Source: Verticillium longisporum (taxonomy: Eukaryota; Ascomycota; Sordariomycetes; Glomerellales; Plectosphaerellaceae). From it: DNA of 64,000 bases. This document shows positions 45,162 through 57,001 of this stretch, in pieces. How positions within the stretch are numbered: the stretch's first letter is position 1; each line of letters begins with the position of its first letter. Location of the stretch: the NCBI GenBank assembly GCA_019188255.1, contig JAETXT010000001.1, positions 1,426,001-1,490,000 on the forward strand, in the 5' to 3' direction. A program made the position numbers and the translations under genes. The notes beneath the pieces are model-generated. The model did not search any database and was not told the origin of the DNA. It was given only the letters and a program-made list of their open reading frames with translations.

Positions 45162-46638
45162 CTTGGCGTTTATGGTGTAACGAAAACAAGTCTGGAGCTT
45201 TCGTGAAAAGAGATGAATATGGTTCGTGAGGTAAAAGAATTATGATCTTATGGTAAGGTTCAGGAATGAGGTCTTTCGGTTGTTACTGTTGTCTGTTTAA
45301 TATGGCTTAATTCCCTTAAGAGGTCATCATCAGTTTTATGGTCATTCACATCGTCCAAGACATTTCCATTTTGTGTATCCTACCTATGCTTCATGCCGTC
45401 TTACCTGCTTCAGATGTCCACGGTCTGAGGTGGCAACTTGGCCTGACGTCAACACAAGCAACCAGACACCAGCAAGATCTATCCATAGACTCTGGTTGAT
45501 CATTAAGTTGCTATCAATAGCGGATCATCCGCACAGCGCATGCCAAATCCTTCTCATAGATCCTCGAGTGAAGCCGATCTTGTTGAATTGGCCAGTCTCC
45601 TGGACAGACCTGGATTCGTAGATAACGCCTCTCCAACTATAGAACCAAGCTGCAAGAATCAGAAGATCTTCAGAGGATTCTAAAGTGACGTTGAAGCCCG
45701 AAAATGACATTCCATCGCCACCTCAAGGCAGGCTCACATGCCGCAGACATGTACGGCCCTAACAGGGTAATCTTGATTGAGCCGTAAGTCTCATCATCCA
45801 TCGTTTCTTGGCAAATCTGTTCAAAAAATCTTTTGTAGTGTCTGGCCTCATTTTTTGAACTTCTGTTGCAACTTCACATAAGAGACTGAGAGGCGATGAT
45901 AATGGACTGCAGGGGTCGAATCCTATCAACGACAATACAGTCCGGATTCGTCTTCTAATGACGGCCATTTGAGCTAAAAAAAGATCGAAAAAGATGCTCG
46001 TGAGTTAGGACGAAGAAGAAGTAGGCGCTCATATCATATGGCCTGCACGTGGGTTGCTCTGTGGTCCAAGACCCCTGAAGATTCGATCCCATGCCCCCAC
46101 AGATCTAGCTGCGTGCAGATCCCTGACTGCATCCATACCCCTGCCTGCTGAGATGTACCACCACAAGCTCGGCGGAACAATGAAGTATGACTTGATCTGT
46201 CATGCTTGAGCGTGGGCAAGACTGCACTGTACAAGTGGTTCTCTGAGCGCAGGGCACCATCGTGGAGCTATTCCTACAGGCCATCTACTCCAGCCGCCTT
46301 ATAGCCCAGGTGTTGCCAAGCATTAGGATCATGCACCCTTCCTCAGCTTTGCCACCAGCTTCCATGACGCCAGACTTTTGCGTTGCTTTGTGGCGTTTGC
46401 TGCATCTTCTACAGCGAAGGTTGTTATGACGAACACTCTTGGCTTGTCTGAGATCTGTAAGAATCCAGTATTCTTGCAGGCATATGCCTCTCTGTAACGC
46501 GGGTCCACAACTAAGTAACAGACAAAGCTGGCGAAAGTTATACAGAAGTTTTGCAATGCGTCGGACAAATTTATCAGAGTTGGGTACGAGATAGAGGGCT
46601 GAAAGGATGAGTTTGAGCGCCGGATTGGATCTAATATA
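45162..46638. other. Intergenic region, 1.5 kb
   Basis: No gene supported. A minus-strand frame at 46329-46652 (107 codons) just beyond the acyltransferase stop has no recognised family. The word GGGTCGAATCC near 45913 resembles a tRNA B-box, but no tRNA can be folded around it. Confidence 0.4.
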
Positions 46639-47895
46639 CTACAGATCTCCAAAGAACAGAGCGATTTCCATCTTCAGTTGCTTCGTTCTCTGACTGTGCA
46701 GCTTCGGGAACTGCCACTTAGGAACCAGCCAAACGAACCACAGATACACCCAAAGAAACCCCGCTGTACGACCTAAAATACGAACGACACTGCGTTCGAA
46801 GAAGCGTTTTTTCTTCAGTGACTGCACAAACTGGCTCCCCCAGAATGCTCGTGAAACCGAGACCTCTGCCGCAGCAGCTGCGAAATTTGCCACGTAAAAT
46901 GCGATGTCGCGAATCTCAGAACCCTCCGCGGTTCTCCAAGCCACGACCGCATGTGCGGCCCCAGAGAGAACGAATATCAAGAACGCGATTGTGGCTTTAT
47001 CCGCCCTCGAGCCTGGCTTACACCGCAGAAGAAGTCGAGATGTTGGTCTTGCGAGAGTGGCCATGTTGTGGGCGGTGACTCGGTGCCAGAATTTTCCCCA
47101 GAATCGCTTGACAGTGTAAGCTTCTTTGACGCTACCGAAAAGCGGAGGCCAGTGGTCCATGTCGTCTACCCGCAGAATACAGACAAAAAGGATGGAGAGA
47201 AAGTCGTGGTAGCACTCAAGGCAGAGGTAATTAATCCAGATCCAATTCAGAGGCATAAGCATGCGCAGAATGGCCTCGAACTGTGTGACTTCGTCAGAAG
47301 ACCAAACCAAGCGCCTGACAAGGCTTTCTCGTCTTGGTGAAACGTCATCCAGCCCAATATCTAGAAAATAGGGGTCTGAGAGTCTCCGGATAACTGTATG
47401 GTGCAAACAAACAAGAAAGCCGATCCGTATCAAACGAACGACCATGAACCGAAACAAGGCCAGGGAGGGCTTATGCCCTGGGTATGTTTTTGTCGTCGTG
47501 ATGTTTCGAGGGTTATTCCAGATGCTTGTGGCATTTGACAGGGTTTCCCGCAAAGATCCTGTGGAGTTCGATCTCGGCAGAGCATCAAGTTTCGGGGCAG
47601 CAACTACGTTGTGTTTTTCGAATAGTAATATGCGCGGTAAGATAATGAGGTTGACAATGCAGGTGATTCCAAGTGAATATTCCAAGTACGGCGGAGACCA
47701 AGCGGTCGTCTTCGGGCTGATGGAGAGTAATGACCAAATGGTCAAGGCATATGGTGGGATGAAAGAGGCGAAAGGTGATACCTTTGGCAAGACCATGGCA
47801 ATAATAGTGAGTTTGACGGCCAAAACGAGCAAAAGGTATGGCTTCCAAGCCTCGAAAGGTGCATTGGATAAGTAAGAAAGGATGAATGCTGCCAT
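46639..47895 (-). CDS. Wax synthase/MBOAT-type membrane acyltransferase
   Basis: Multi-helix membrane O-acyltransferase of the wax-synthase-domain type; fungal members often acetylate terpenoids or other secondary metabolites. Single exon, 418 residues, ATG at 47895. Signature HWPPLFGSVKEAYTVKRFWG followed by KFWHRV, then the candidate catalytic His in LSGAAHAVVAW. About eight hydrophobic segments, two at the N-terminus. No signal peptide beyond the first helix. It lies at the right edge of the accessory block. Acceptor and donor are unknown. Confidence 0.82.
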   Translation of the reverse strand: MAAFILSYLSNAPFEAWKPYLLLVLAVKLTIIAMVLPKVSPFASFIPPYALTIWSLLSISPKTTAWSPPYLEYSLGITCIVNLIILPRILLFEKHNVVAAPKLDALPRSNSTGSLRETLSNATSIWNNPRNITTTKTYPGHKPSLALFRFMVVRLIRIGFLVCLHHTVIRRLSDPYFLDIGLDDVSPRRESLVRRLVWSSDEVTQFEAILRMLMPLNWIWINYLCLECYHDFLSILFVCILRVDDMDHWPPLFGSVKEAYTVKRFWGKFWHRVTAHNMATLARPTSRLLLRCKPGSRADKATIAFLIFVLSGAAHAVVAWRTAEGSEIRDIAFYVANFAAAAAEVSVSRAFWGSQFVQSLKKKRFFERSVVRILGRTAGFLWVYLWFVWLVPKWQFPKLHSQRTKQLKMEIALFFGDL

Positions 47896-49954
47896 TTGGC
47901 CTTATGGTGCAGAAATGGTGTGGGAAAGACGGTTTGTACAGTGATGCTCGTTATTCTTGTGATTTTCTTTTTGCAATGGCTCAGAATCAGGAATATGAAT
48001 ACGGAGGTCCCACTGTCCGTTTATCGAGTAATCGTAGACAGATGCTTTGCTACGACGAAGTCATTTGGATCGACTGATGGGAAGTGGCGAAGACGAGATC
48101 TACGGACTCTGCAAATGACGATCAATGCCTGAACTGATGTCGTTCGGGGACTGCCATGCTGTTGACAAGCGTTCCCAAAATAACTTTATTGACAGCGACA
48201 CGACCTTGTTTGTTCATACAGTATCAGCACCACCATGGGACTTTTCGAGGATGAGCACCAACGCATCCCAAGAAAGAAAACATACGCTGTATTTCAGGAG
48301 CGCAGCTGCCACCCCGAGATGAGATGAGATATGTTTCCTGTCTAACAAACTCGGCCCTCACTAAAGCATCTCGCACTCGCTTTTCACAACGGAATTACAA
48401 GCATTTCACACCACCATTCACACATCATGCCTCACAACAAGCAGTGCTCTGCAAGCAACAGACCTTCCTCTAATACCAATGACCCTGAAAGGCAGCAATA
48501 CGGCAAAGGGCTGCAAACTGGCTCCATGCTCACAACCAACAAACACACAGTCATCGGAATTTCGGTCGGCGTGGTAGTCGGGGTCGTGTTGGGTACCGCG
48601 ATTGGACTTGGTATTCGCCATGCTTCTTAGTTACCTACGAACATGGGTTGGGATCATGGCCCTGAAGAAATGTATGCACAAGGGCCGCTCTTTCAAACGT
48701 CTCAGAACATACGCTGAATACAAGACTGTCCCACTTCTTCGTCCCAACGTAGGTACCTTACCTTACCTTGTATAGATGAACACCAACATGTGATCTCAAC
48801 GTAGTATGTGATCGATAAGCCTATATTCTGCGATGCTACACCTCGTGTTGAGAAAGGTCAAATAGATGGGTGCGAATGTTTGCAGGTCCAGGTGGCCTTT
48901 GGGTGTAGCTGTGGTGTCTATGCACCATGTGGTAATGGTGATGCGGAAAGGATCTCTTTGTTCGCGCATCACAACACATTCGGCCGTCATAACGCTCCTA
49001 AGCGATGGTGTTGTTTACAAAGGAACACATGCATGCATGACGCTACTCTATTTATGATGATTGAAGTACTGGTACATTCCAGAAAACTCGCATATTCTTA
49101 CAGTGTTGAGGTCGGAGTGTCGTGGCGAACCTCATGCAACACGTGGGAAACAAACACATTTCATTCGTCAGAAGCTACTTGCTTGCCATGTCAGCCCAGC
49201 ATACATCAGGACCCCCACGTTGATGATTCCTTCAGGTTGACTGAGCTAAGTCTTATTGGTCACATAGGCGCGACCCCTAAACTTGTCTTGACGGGCCCGA
49301 GTACATCTCACGGCGCTGCACCGGCCCGCAACAAGCACCAGATCCTCTGAATATTCTACATATATGCCAAGAAGAAGAAGGATCATGGTTAACCTCAACG
49401 TTGCTCCATGATTGTCACGAATTTCCTTTTGAAGCAGTTAGCCTCGGTGGCGATCAAAATTCACAGAAATAGCTATCATGATGATCAAAACTCCTCATAT
49501 GGTGACCCTTGAGATTCTAAACTAAGCACGAAGGATCTTTTGGGATGGAAGTCGCCTCAGCCTGAGAGACAGAACAGGCTTCGACCAGGTCAATTGACGT
49601 CATTAATGTCATTTCAGTATGGCGCTTGCTTCCACTTTTACGAGAGAGACTTGTCGATCTGTCGATGCGGCGCAATTCTTGCAGAATCATCGTTGTTGGT
49701 CTGAAGTCACGACTCGAGTAAGTGGCGCGTCGGTAGCTCTGTGGCCACTTGATGAGAGTGACATCGAATAATGACAGCATCTCCCAAGTATAAAGAAGCA
49801 TCAGGGTTCTCTTTAAATCGCTTCATGGAGCTCAACAAACTATCGCGCCAAGTAAGCCAGCATCAACAACCAAAGTTATCCAGCTCACACTGTATCTTCA
49901 CATCAACATATCAAATCTTCGAAACTTCAAGCAACCGGTCCCACCACCATCAAA
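47896..49954. other. Gene-poor intergenic region, 2 kb
   Basis: Contains only one candidate, the small membrane-protein frame at 48427. AGGTACCTTACC-type motif at 48749-48768. Open frames at 48808-49350 have no family resemblance. Confidence 0.4.
48427..48630 (+). CDS. Candidate small single-pass membrane protein, 67 residues
   Basis: Short frame with a hydrophilic Asn/Gln/Ser-rich N-terminal 40 residues and one C-terminal hydrophobic helix, GISVGVVVGVVLGTAIGLGI, rich in Gly at regular spacing (glycine-zipper type). The ATG context CACATCATG and the CA-rich leader before it look like a fungal 5' leader. No homology recognised; could be chance. Confidence 0.35.
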   Translation: MPHNKQCSASNRPSSNTNDPERQQYGKGLQTGSMLTTNKHTVIGISVGVVVGVVLGTAIGLGIRHAS

Positions 49955-50681
49955 ATGAAATTCTCTGCCGTTGCTTTTATTGCTCCCTTGAGCGGCTCTG
50001 CTGTGAGTTTTGATCGACGCTCATTTAGGAAACTTTGGTGAATAGACGATGCTGATGCCATTGAGATCGCTGCTGCTCCCGACGGATACACCGTCACCGA
50101 CCTCGACTGGGTTTTCAAGACTCCCAGTGGCGAATCTATTACACTCTATGGCACTCTTGAAGAGGTTACCGAGGAGTTCCAGTCTCTGTACCCAAGAATC
50201 AAGCTCAAGCGTCGCAACGCAAACAGCGACAAGCACGAACTGTTCACGCGCCAGTGGGAGGGTGCTTCTTACGAATGCATCGACTCCAAGCATCCGGTTC
50301 ACGGATGGGAGCCCGCTGACTACGGTAGGATCCAAGAAGGGTGGAACTACCTTTGGGATCTCGAGGGCCAGCCCGGTCACGGCCCTGGTCCTGCTGCTTG
50401 CGCACGCGTCAGCTGTTCTCACAACTCGGGCATCTACTGGTGTAACGATGTACGTGATATATTTCCAGATCTGTTGTAAACCAAATTTGGTCTGGTACTT
50501 TTGCTAACTCATGGCTTTGTAGAATGACCACGCGGTTACTCTCAACTCATGGGGCGACTTGGCCCGTGGTGCGGCTGAGCTCTGCAACCTCTGCTCGTCT
50601 GCCGGCATTCGCAACAAGTGCGGTGGTCAGTTGTTCCACCCTGACGGGTACAATGTTTTCATCACCAACGACAGCTGCTAG
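49955..50681 (+). CDS. Small cysteine-rich secreted protein with Kex2-like site
   Basis: About 203 residues. Exon 1 starts at 49955 with a signal peptide (MKFSAVAFIAPLSGSA). Exon 2 runs 50046-50449 and exon 3 50523-50681, joined by a sound intron 50450-50522 (73 nt). The first intron is uncertain: the clear GTGAGT donor at 50003 gives phase 0 but the acceptor at 50045 needs phase 1; a donor four bases later (GTTTTG, 39-nt intron) restores phase. The pro-region ends near KLKRR, a Kex2-type site, and the mature part has about eight cysteines (CARVSC, IYWC, CNLC, KC, SC). No known domain recognised. Confidence 0.7.
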
Positions 50682-51142
50682 ATGGTGCAAGTTATCTCAC
50701 CTCAAGAGTATATCGCTTTTTAGGGAGCTTGAGAGATAAACTGGGCCATTTGGGTTACGTGACAAAGACGAGGACTATCTGCAACATGTATCTGATTGAG
50801 AGCAAGCCTGTAGGCATTACAGTCGTTCTTTTATACGGTCAAATTACTTCAATGTTTCAACTAGGCGGTGCACTAGTTCGATAAAGGATAGCACAAGTTA
50901 CATCCATCTCGCAATTTGAAGCAGCTATTGAGAGGGCTTCACTGCTTATGTGAACCCCAATTCAGTACTTTGGCCGTGCCTGCGAGCTCTGAATAGGTAG
51001 GGTAGGTGATATAAGACTTGTGATGTGATTGATGATATCTCTCTGAGTTGCCACTACCTACGTGAGTCAGATATACCCATCTGATTCACCGATCACGTAA
51101 GCCGTGATTCACGTGCTCCTGAGAGCTGTGAATCCCAGCTAC

Positions 51143-51190
51143 GGTGATCCCCCGGTGATCACCATATCGGTGATCACCATCCTGATCACC
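51143..51190. repeat. Cluster of GGTGATCACC palindromes
   Basis: Perfect ten-base palindromes GGTGATCACC at 51154-51163 and 51169-51178, flanked by partial copies GGTGATC at 51143 and TGATCACC at 51183-51190. Related GATTCAC/GATCACGT words precede them from about 51080. Such an array could bind a dimeric regulator or form a hairpin. Confidence 0.7.
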
Positions 51191-53982
51191 GCCCTAGGGA
51201 ATCCCCTAATATTGGTTCAACAACCTGAAATTTTCAGAGAGTGATAATGAGTGCTTATAATCTAAACTTTTTCCGCATGTGTTACCCGCAGCCAATTGGT
51301 AGGTCTGGGATAAGAACACATCTGAATCCTGGCCATCCGCAGCGTTATATACGCGCTGGCATGATTCGAAAGTAATGGACTTCTGAAATGGGTAGGACGC
51401 ATGAAATGGTACCACTATGGAGGTTGTCCCGCGACTGCAGGTCGGGTGGAGTTATGGACAGAAGTAGATGCACGCAACAAGATGATGAGAAGTAATGCTA
51501 CTATTCTCTCCTTTCCGACATATCAATCATTTGCCACCCTGCCAACGCTGATCGCAACACAAGGAGAATGTTTAAAGGGCGCCTAAGGGGGCGCCTCTCT
51601 TAGTCTTGATTGTGACGGGTTGTCGCTAGCCACCTAAGACGGGGCCATACTCTTGGCCTGACACCAGCGAAAGTTACGAAGCAGGAGTCAGTCGAATCGG
51701 AATTGATGCCTAGTGGATATAACGTCAGAAGGCTGAGGGTATTGAGGCGTGGTTGCCCACACCTTGTGTTGGGTCCAGATTACCACACATTCGACGTGGG
51801 CGAATCGATGTTGGCTCGGTATGACCTGGACTCGCCGGCGTCACCGTAACCACTTGGCTCCAAGAAATCCAGGCTGCTCGCCCGATTGGCAAGACCTTGG
51901 TCGATGGCAGGGTTCATCATGTATGCAGAGTGGCAAGTGGAATATAGGAGTCATCCTAGCATACTCATGCACAGCGCCTCAGGGTAGCTCGGGGACTGGT
52001 GCCTGGACAAAGTAATCGTATGGTACTATGCGAGGACGGTGTCTTGTGTTTTGACTTCCACGCATAGCACCGGAGGAAAAAGGGTGGAAGCTCACGTGTA
52101 CATAAGATCAGATGAACGCGTTCGTCAGCAAGCTGCATCGCCGACGGTGCTCCGGTCCTACACCTCGCGACATTCATAATTGACCGGAATGCGCCCAGCA
52201 AGCAGGGGACATCGGCCCTCGGTCCCTGAACTCCACGTCGCTCGAGGACGGTGAAGCGCTGGGCGAAGTCTTGTTGGGTGGACAAGAATGCCTGGATATA
52301 TGGAGTCGGTGTGGAGGTCAAGACCTTGGCGGCGGTCAGCGCCGTATGAGAGCTACGGGAGAGCTGGTCAGCGCCCTCTTGGTCTCCAGTTGCTATCTTG
52401 GCTGCGGGTCCTCGATCTTTTATGGTCCGCGACATGCACGCCTGCCACGCGACAAGGCGGCTCATGGATGGTTGGCTTCCATGCCAATGCGGCGGTGGTG
52501 TTTTGTTTGGCATGTTCGTGTACAAAAGAAGCAGTTTCAGACCTGTTCTTAATATCTTGCTGAGCGGCGTACATGGTAAGTCAAGCAAGCGAGGGAAAGG
52601 CGTGAGCATTGACCCAGCTTAAGAACCGGAGCCGAGATGGTCTTGGCGTTAATATAACATTTATTTACCCGCATTTAGCCGAATGTGACACCCTTACACA
52701 GATCCATCAGGACAGTCAGTTGAAGCTGTGCTGGTCGTGCTACACCTGAGAGGTGGCGGATCCAAACGTCTGGTTCGGGGCACAGCAGCAAATCATGGCT
52801 CGCGGCTCCTACTTCGGCCCTTCCAATATGAAATCCTCCACAAGATCAAAGGAGTACCGCCCGATCAGAGGCGTGCCGCGGCATCAGAAGGTAGATCAGG
52901 CTAAAGGCGGCTGGCACAGAGCCGTAGACTACCGGCCTTAGCCCTGCATCCATCAAGGGGAATTTCGACGCGTCGAGATGTCCATGATCGCTTCATGGCC
53001 TTTGTGGCGGGTATGTGAAGCGTCTGCCCAGGCGCCAGGCGCCGTCATGTGGCCCAAGGCCATGGCGGCAAAGTCGCGAGCCTTCGCTGCAGGACGATGT
53101 TGCGGCCAGGTAACCTAAGAGGAAGAGACGGACCGCGCTCGTGGGTTGGTGCTCTTTCGAGCGTCGGCGGACCTGATTCCTTGGTTCCGAGAATGACCAA
53201 GATTTCCAGTGAAATGGGTTGGACGACTCAGACACCAACGAATGCTTTACAATTCTGCAAGGTGCGCCGCCATAGGGCTGGGCATGCACATTGCAGAGCA
53301 CTCACATTGCAAGGAACCAGGCATGACAAGCAAGCATCAAGGCAGCTATGTACCCATCCTTGCTACCGTACTAACCTCAGACCTCAGCAGCTCAGTGCCT
53401 ACCCTCCCCTGGCCTGGGGCAGAATGTATCCAAGTGCGGCTTCACTTGAAGAGAGTCAGGAGCCCAAGCGACCGAGGACTATGGCGGTGGGCAGGTTTGG
53501 TCCTCAGTGAATCGTCTTTGCCTCAGCCATCGAACGAACCAATTCACTGCACGCCCTTTCCCATAACTAGGTAGGTAGGTACCTAGATACCTACAATATC
53601 AGGCCTGCTAGCTTGGCTTGAACATAGATGTTATTCTGCATGGTCCCCACGACTGCCTCGTCAAGATGGGGTTTGAATCAAGCCTTTCAGGCCTTCCGGA
53701 CAATTCTGTTGACTGCCTGTCGAGGCAGTCACAAATGCAGTGCAACCGCCGCAGCTGCTTCAGGTACACCTACCTAGGTACCTACCTAAGGTACCTTACC
53801 TCAGAAGACTGCCTGCCTCAGAAGACATGCCTGTTCGCTTATTGGGGCACAGCTTGGCAGGCGCCATGCGGCACGGGCTCACAGGCGGCCCCCCGAGCAC
53901 CTGCCCCCCTTCTTGGCAGAGCCTCATGACTTCCTCAACTTCCAACGCTACTCCAACGTCCAAGACTTGCAAGGCCACCGAG

Positions 53983-54009
53983 ACTTCCAAGACTTCCAAG
54001 ACTTCCAAG
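53983..54009. repeat. 9-bp tandem repeat, three exact copies
   Basis: ACTTCCAAG three times head to tail, with degenerate copies on the left (about 53938-53982). Non-coding as far as I can see; 590 bases upstream of the sugar transporter start. Confidence 0.75.
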
Positions 54010-54430
54010 ACCCCAAACGATGGCCAAGGTGGAACAAAGCCCCCCCTTTCCGGCAGCAAAATACCGTCTCGATTGGTATTCCGGCAGAATGCAACTCTCA
54101 CTCCGTAGACGACATCTGGGTGGTCTGTCACTCATTCCTCACTCCACTTCTCGGCCCAGCTACCTCAACCCTGACCTGGCTTTCGACAGATGTTGGCCCA
54201 TGCCCTCCCCCGCAACCCCTGCTCGTCCTCGGCAACCCCATGAGCATCTGTCCACCGGGCGAGGGACATTTGGGGGTGGCGGGGCCCCTCGTCTGATGGA
54301 TAGATGGGGTGCGTCTTCCACTTTGAGGGACCGACTTCTCTCTCCGTGATCTGGGGCTGAAGGGCGGTCCGCCTGCCCGCCATTGCCCAGGCCCAGGCCG
54401 CTGCGTACCACGCCCTTCACGCACGTCTTC

Positions 54431-54436
54431 TATATA
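54431..54436 (+). promoter_or_regulatory. TATA box candidate of the sugar transporter gene
   Basis: TATATA in CTTCTATATATCTGG about 165 bases before the ATG at 54597, followed by a CT-rich tract typical of strong fungal promoters. Confidence 0.4.
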
Positions 54437-54596
54437 TCTGGGGCTGCCTTCCTCTCCCTTTCCACTTCATTCTTCAACTCAAAACGAAGGAAGTCCGCCA
54501 GGCCCTCGACAAGTCAGATCCCTTTTTTGCGCAGCAGCAGAAGACGATCATCTTGCCTCGCCTTCTCCACCTTTATCCCATCAGCCCCAGTTCGCC

Positions 54597-56358
54597 ATGG
54601 GCATCAAGGAGATCATCGGTCTCGGGACCGACGAGAAGACGCAGAAGATTCGTGATGAGGCGCCCAAGTTTGAGCACGTAGTCTGGTACAGGGAGCCCGG
54701 CCTCAGGATCCTGACCTTCTACTCGGTCGTGCTCTGTGTCTCTTCCATGGGAACTGGCTGGGACGGGTAGGTTTCCCGAGTCATCTTTGTTGATTGTCAG
54801 TCTGACATAGTCCCCAGCATGTACATGGGTACCGTCCAGAATTTCGACAGCTGGAATGAGTTCTTTGATAGGCCTACCGGCGACAGGCTTGGGCTTCTCG
54901 TCGCTCTCTACCAGATTGGCTCTGTTGCCTCCATTCCTATCGTTCCTATCATTGCCGACCGCTGGGGCCGCCGCCCCTCCATTGCCATTGGTTTCATCAT
55001 CATGGCCATCGGCGCCGCTCTTCAGGCTGCCGCCCCCGACTATGCAACCTACTCTGGCGGCCGTGTCCTCCTTGGATTCGGCAATTCGTTCGCTCAGATC
55101 TGCTCCCCTATGCTTCTGGCTGAAATCTGCCACCCTCAGCACCGCGCTCGTTTCACTACTGTGTACAACTGTCTCTGGAACCTTGGGTCTTTCCTCGTCT
55201 CGTGGACCTGCTTCGGTACCCATTACTGGGGCAACGACTGGTCGTGGCGTTTCCCTGCCATTCTGCAGGGTGCTCCTGGTCTCCTGCAACTGATTGTTCT
55301 GTGGTGTAAGTCAAAAACTGACACTTGGTTCCGTCTTGGTCTGCCTGGCTTTGTACTAACGTAGCTGGCTAGGGATCCCTGAGTCTCCTCGTTTCCTGAT
55401 CGCCAAAGATCGTCAAGATGAGGCCCTAGCTATTCTCGCCAAGTACCACGCCAGTGGCAATGTCGACCACCCAACAGTCCAGTTCGAGTTCCGCGAGATC
55501 CGCGACACTATCAAGATGGAACAGGAGGCTGACAATAGCACCAAGTACGTTGACTTCTTCAAGACGAAGGGAAACCGTTACCGTCTTGCCGTACTGTTCT
55601 CTCTTGGTATCTTCTCCCAATGGTCCGGCAACGGCGTTGTCTCCAACTACTCTGCACGTCTCTACACCAATGCTGGTATCTCGAGCGAGACTGAGCGCCT
55701 GGCTATTACTGCTGGCAAGACTGTTCTCGACATGTTCGTCTCTATCAGTTGCGCCCTTCTCGTCGAACGTCTCAACCGACGCTTCTCTTTCCTCTTCTCC
55801 ACGAGCGGCATGTTCCTCACACTCGTCTTCTGGACCCTCACCTGCGGCCTCTCCGAACAGCACAGGGCCGCTGGCGCTAACAACGCCATGATATTTCTGG
55901 TCTGGCTCCATGGTGTCTTCTACTCTACCTGCTGGTCCGGTCTCTTGATCGGCTATGCAGTTGAGATTCTTCCCTACTCGCTTCGTGCCAAGGGTCTCAT
56001 GTTCCTCAATATCTCGATTCAAATCGCTCTGCTTCTAAACGCGTATCTCAACCCCGTGGCATTTGAGGCCTGGGAGACCGACGAGGCCAACAAAGACACT
56101 GGATACGGCGGTAACACATGGAGGCTTTACCTGATCTACACTGTCTGGGTTCTTGGCGAAGTCATCTTCATCTACTTCATGTACGTAGAGACTCGTGGCC
56201 CTACCCTGGAGGAGCTTGCACAGGTTATCGATGGAGACCGTGCCGCCGTCGCCCACTTAAACCTCGACCGCGTTGAGAAGGAACTTCAGCAGGAGGAGGC
56301 CGAGAGAGTTCCCTCTTCCGAACAGGAGGTCCACCAAGTCGTTGGCACCAAGGTTTAA
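54597..56358 (+). CDS. MFS sugar transporter (hexose/lactose permease type)
   Basis: Proton-coupled sugar porter. Exons 54597-54766, 54818-55305 and 55373-56358; introns 51 and 67 nt in phase (second with TACTAAC); 547 residues. Sugar-porter signatures: ADRWGRRPSIAIG after helix 2, GRVLLGFGNSFAQICSPMLLAEI, the PESPRFL motif after helix 6 (WIPESPRFLIAKDR) and VETRGPTLEELAQV after helix 12. Residues from the lactose-permease/STL-like fungal subfamily dominate, but the substrate cannot be fixed. The frame is intact; codon choice is strongly C-ending, suggesting high expression. Confidence 0.9.
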
Positions 56359-57001
56359 GCGCGCATGGCTCTGCCCTGTGTCTGTTTTTCCGCTGCACCT
56401 GACATGTGCGGCATGATTATGCTCATGTTGGCAGTTCGTGGAGCACATGGGCAGGATTGTGGTCGTTTCTTTCAAGTGGTGGGTGGTATGTGCTGCAGCT
56501 ATGTCGTTCAGAGAAGTTCCTTATGACCAGCTCTGAATCTTGGGACCATGGGTACAGGTTTAAGTCATTCTTTCAATGTAATTGGATTTGGGTGAAGAAA
56601 TCAATTGACTGCTTCTGTGCTTGTCGATATTCAATTCACAGCTGTATGCCTTGCGAGACATGCGATCATGAGGCCGGCGTATTTGCATCTTGAGATGACA
56701 TGACCCGCGTCACACATTGAGTTGCTTACGCGAAGCGTCACTGATCTTCATGCGTGTTGTGAGAAGCAGCCTTCGCACTGGAACTAGGTGTCTCCTCGTT
56801 CTGGAAACCTTGTAGTCTTTCGTCGCCCACGATAATCTATCGTGGCGTATTACCTCTTGTATCCCAAGTCTAGAGGTATCTGTTCAAATGCTTGCTTCTC
56901 AATTGACACCAAGCCCCAAAAGGCTGAGACTCTCGAAAACCTTGTGCGGTAGCTGTTGCAAGGATGATGTTGTTATGAACTTCGCCCTGTTCACTGGGTC
57001 T
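56359..57001. other. Convergent intergenic region
   Basis: 3' flanks of the sugar transporter and the Kelch gene. Nothing further seen. Confidence 0.4.

Larger units (their letters stand above)
50682..54596. other. Gene-poor region, 3.9 kb
   Basis: No supportable gene. Features: a cluster of GGTGATCACC palindromes at 51143-51190, a minus-strand frame at 51965-52609 (214 codons) without recognised family, AGGTACCT-type motifs at 53569-53601 and 53767-53800, and a 9-bp tandem repeat at 53983-54009. It could be degraded mobile or gene DNA; I see no terminal repeats or transposase. Confidence 0.45.

Noticed and set aside
45905..45930. tRNA-like B-box GGGTCGAATCC
   Set aside because: No matching A-box, acceptor stem or anticodon arm could be placed around it.
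46329..46652. Minus-strand frame just beyond the acyltransferase stop
   Set aside because: No family resemblance; overlaps the end of the acyltransferase frame and has no signal for a separate gene.
51965..52609. Minus-strand frame of 214 codons in the gene-poor region
   Set aside because: No recognised domain, several overlapping plus-strand frames of similar quality, no intron or promoter support.
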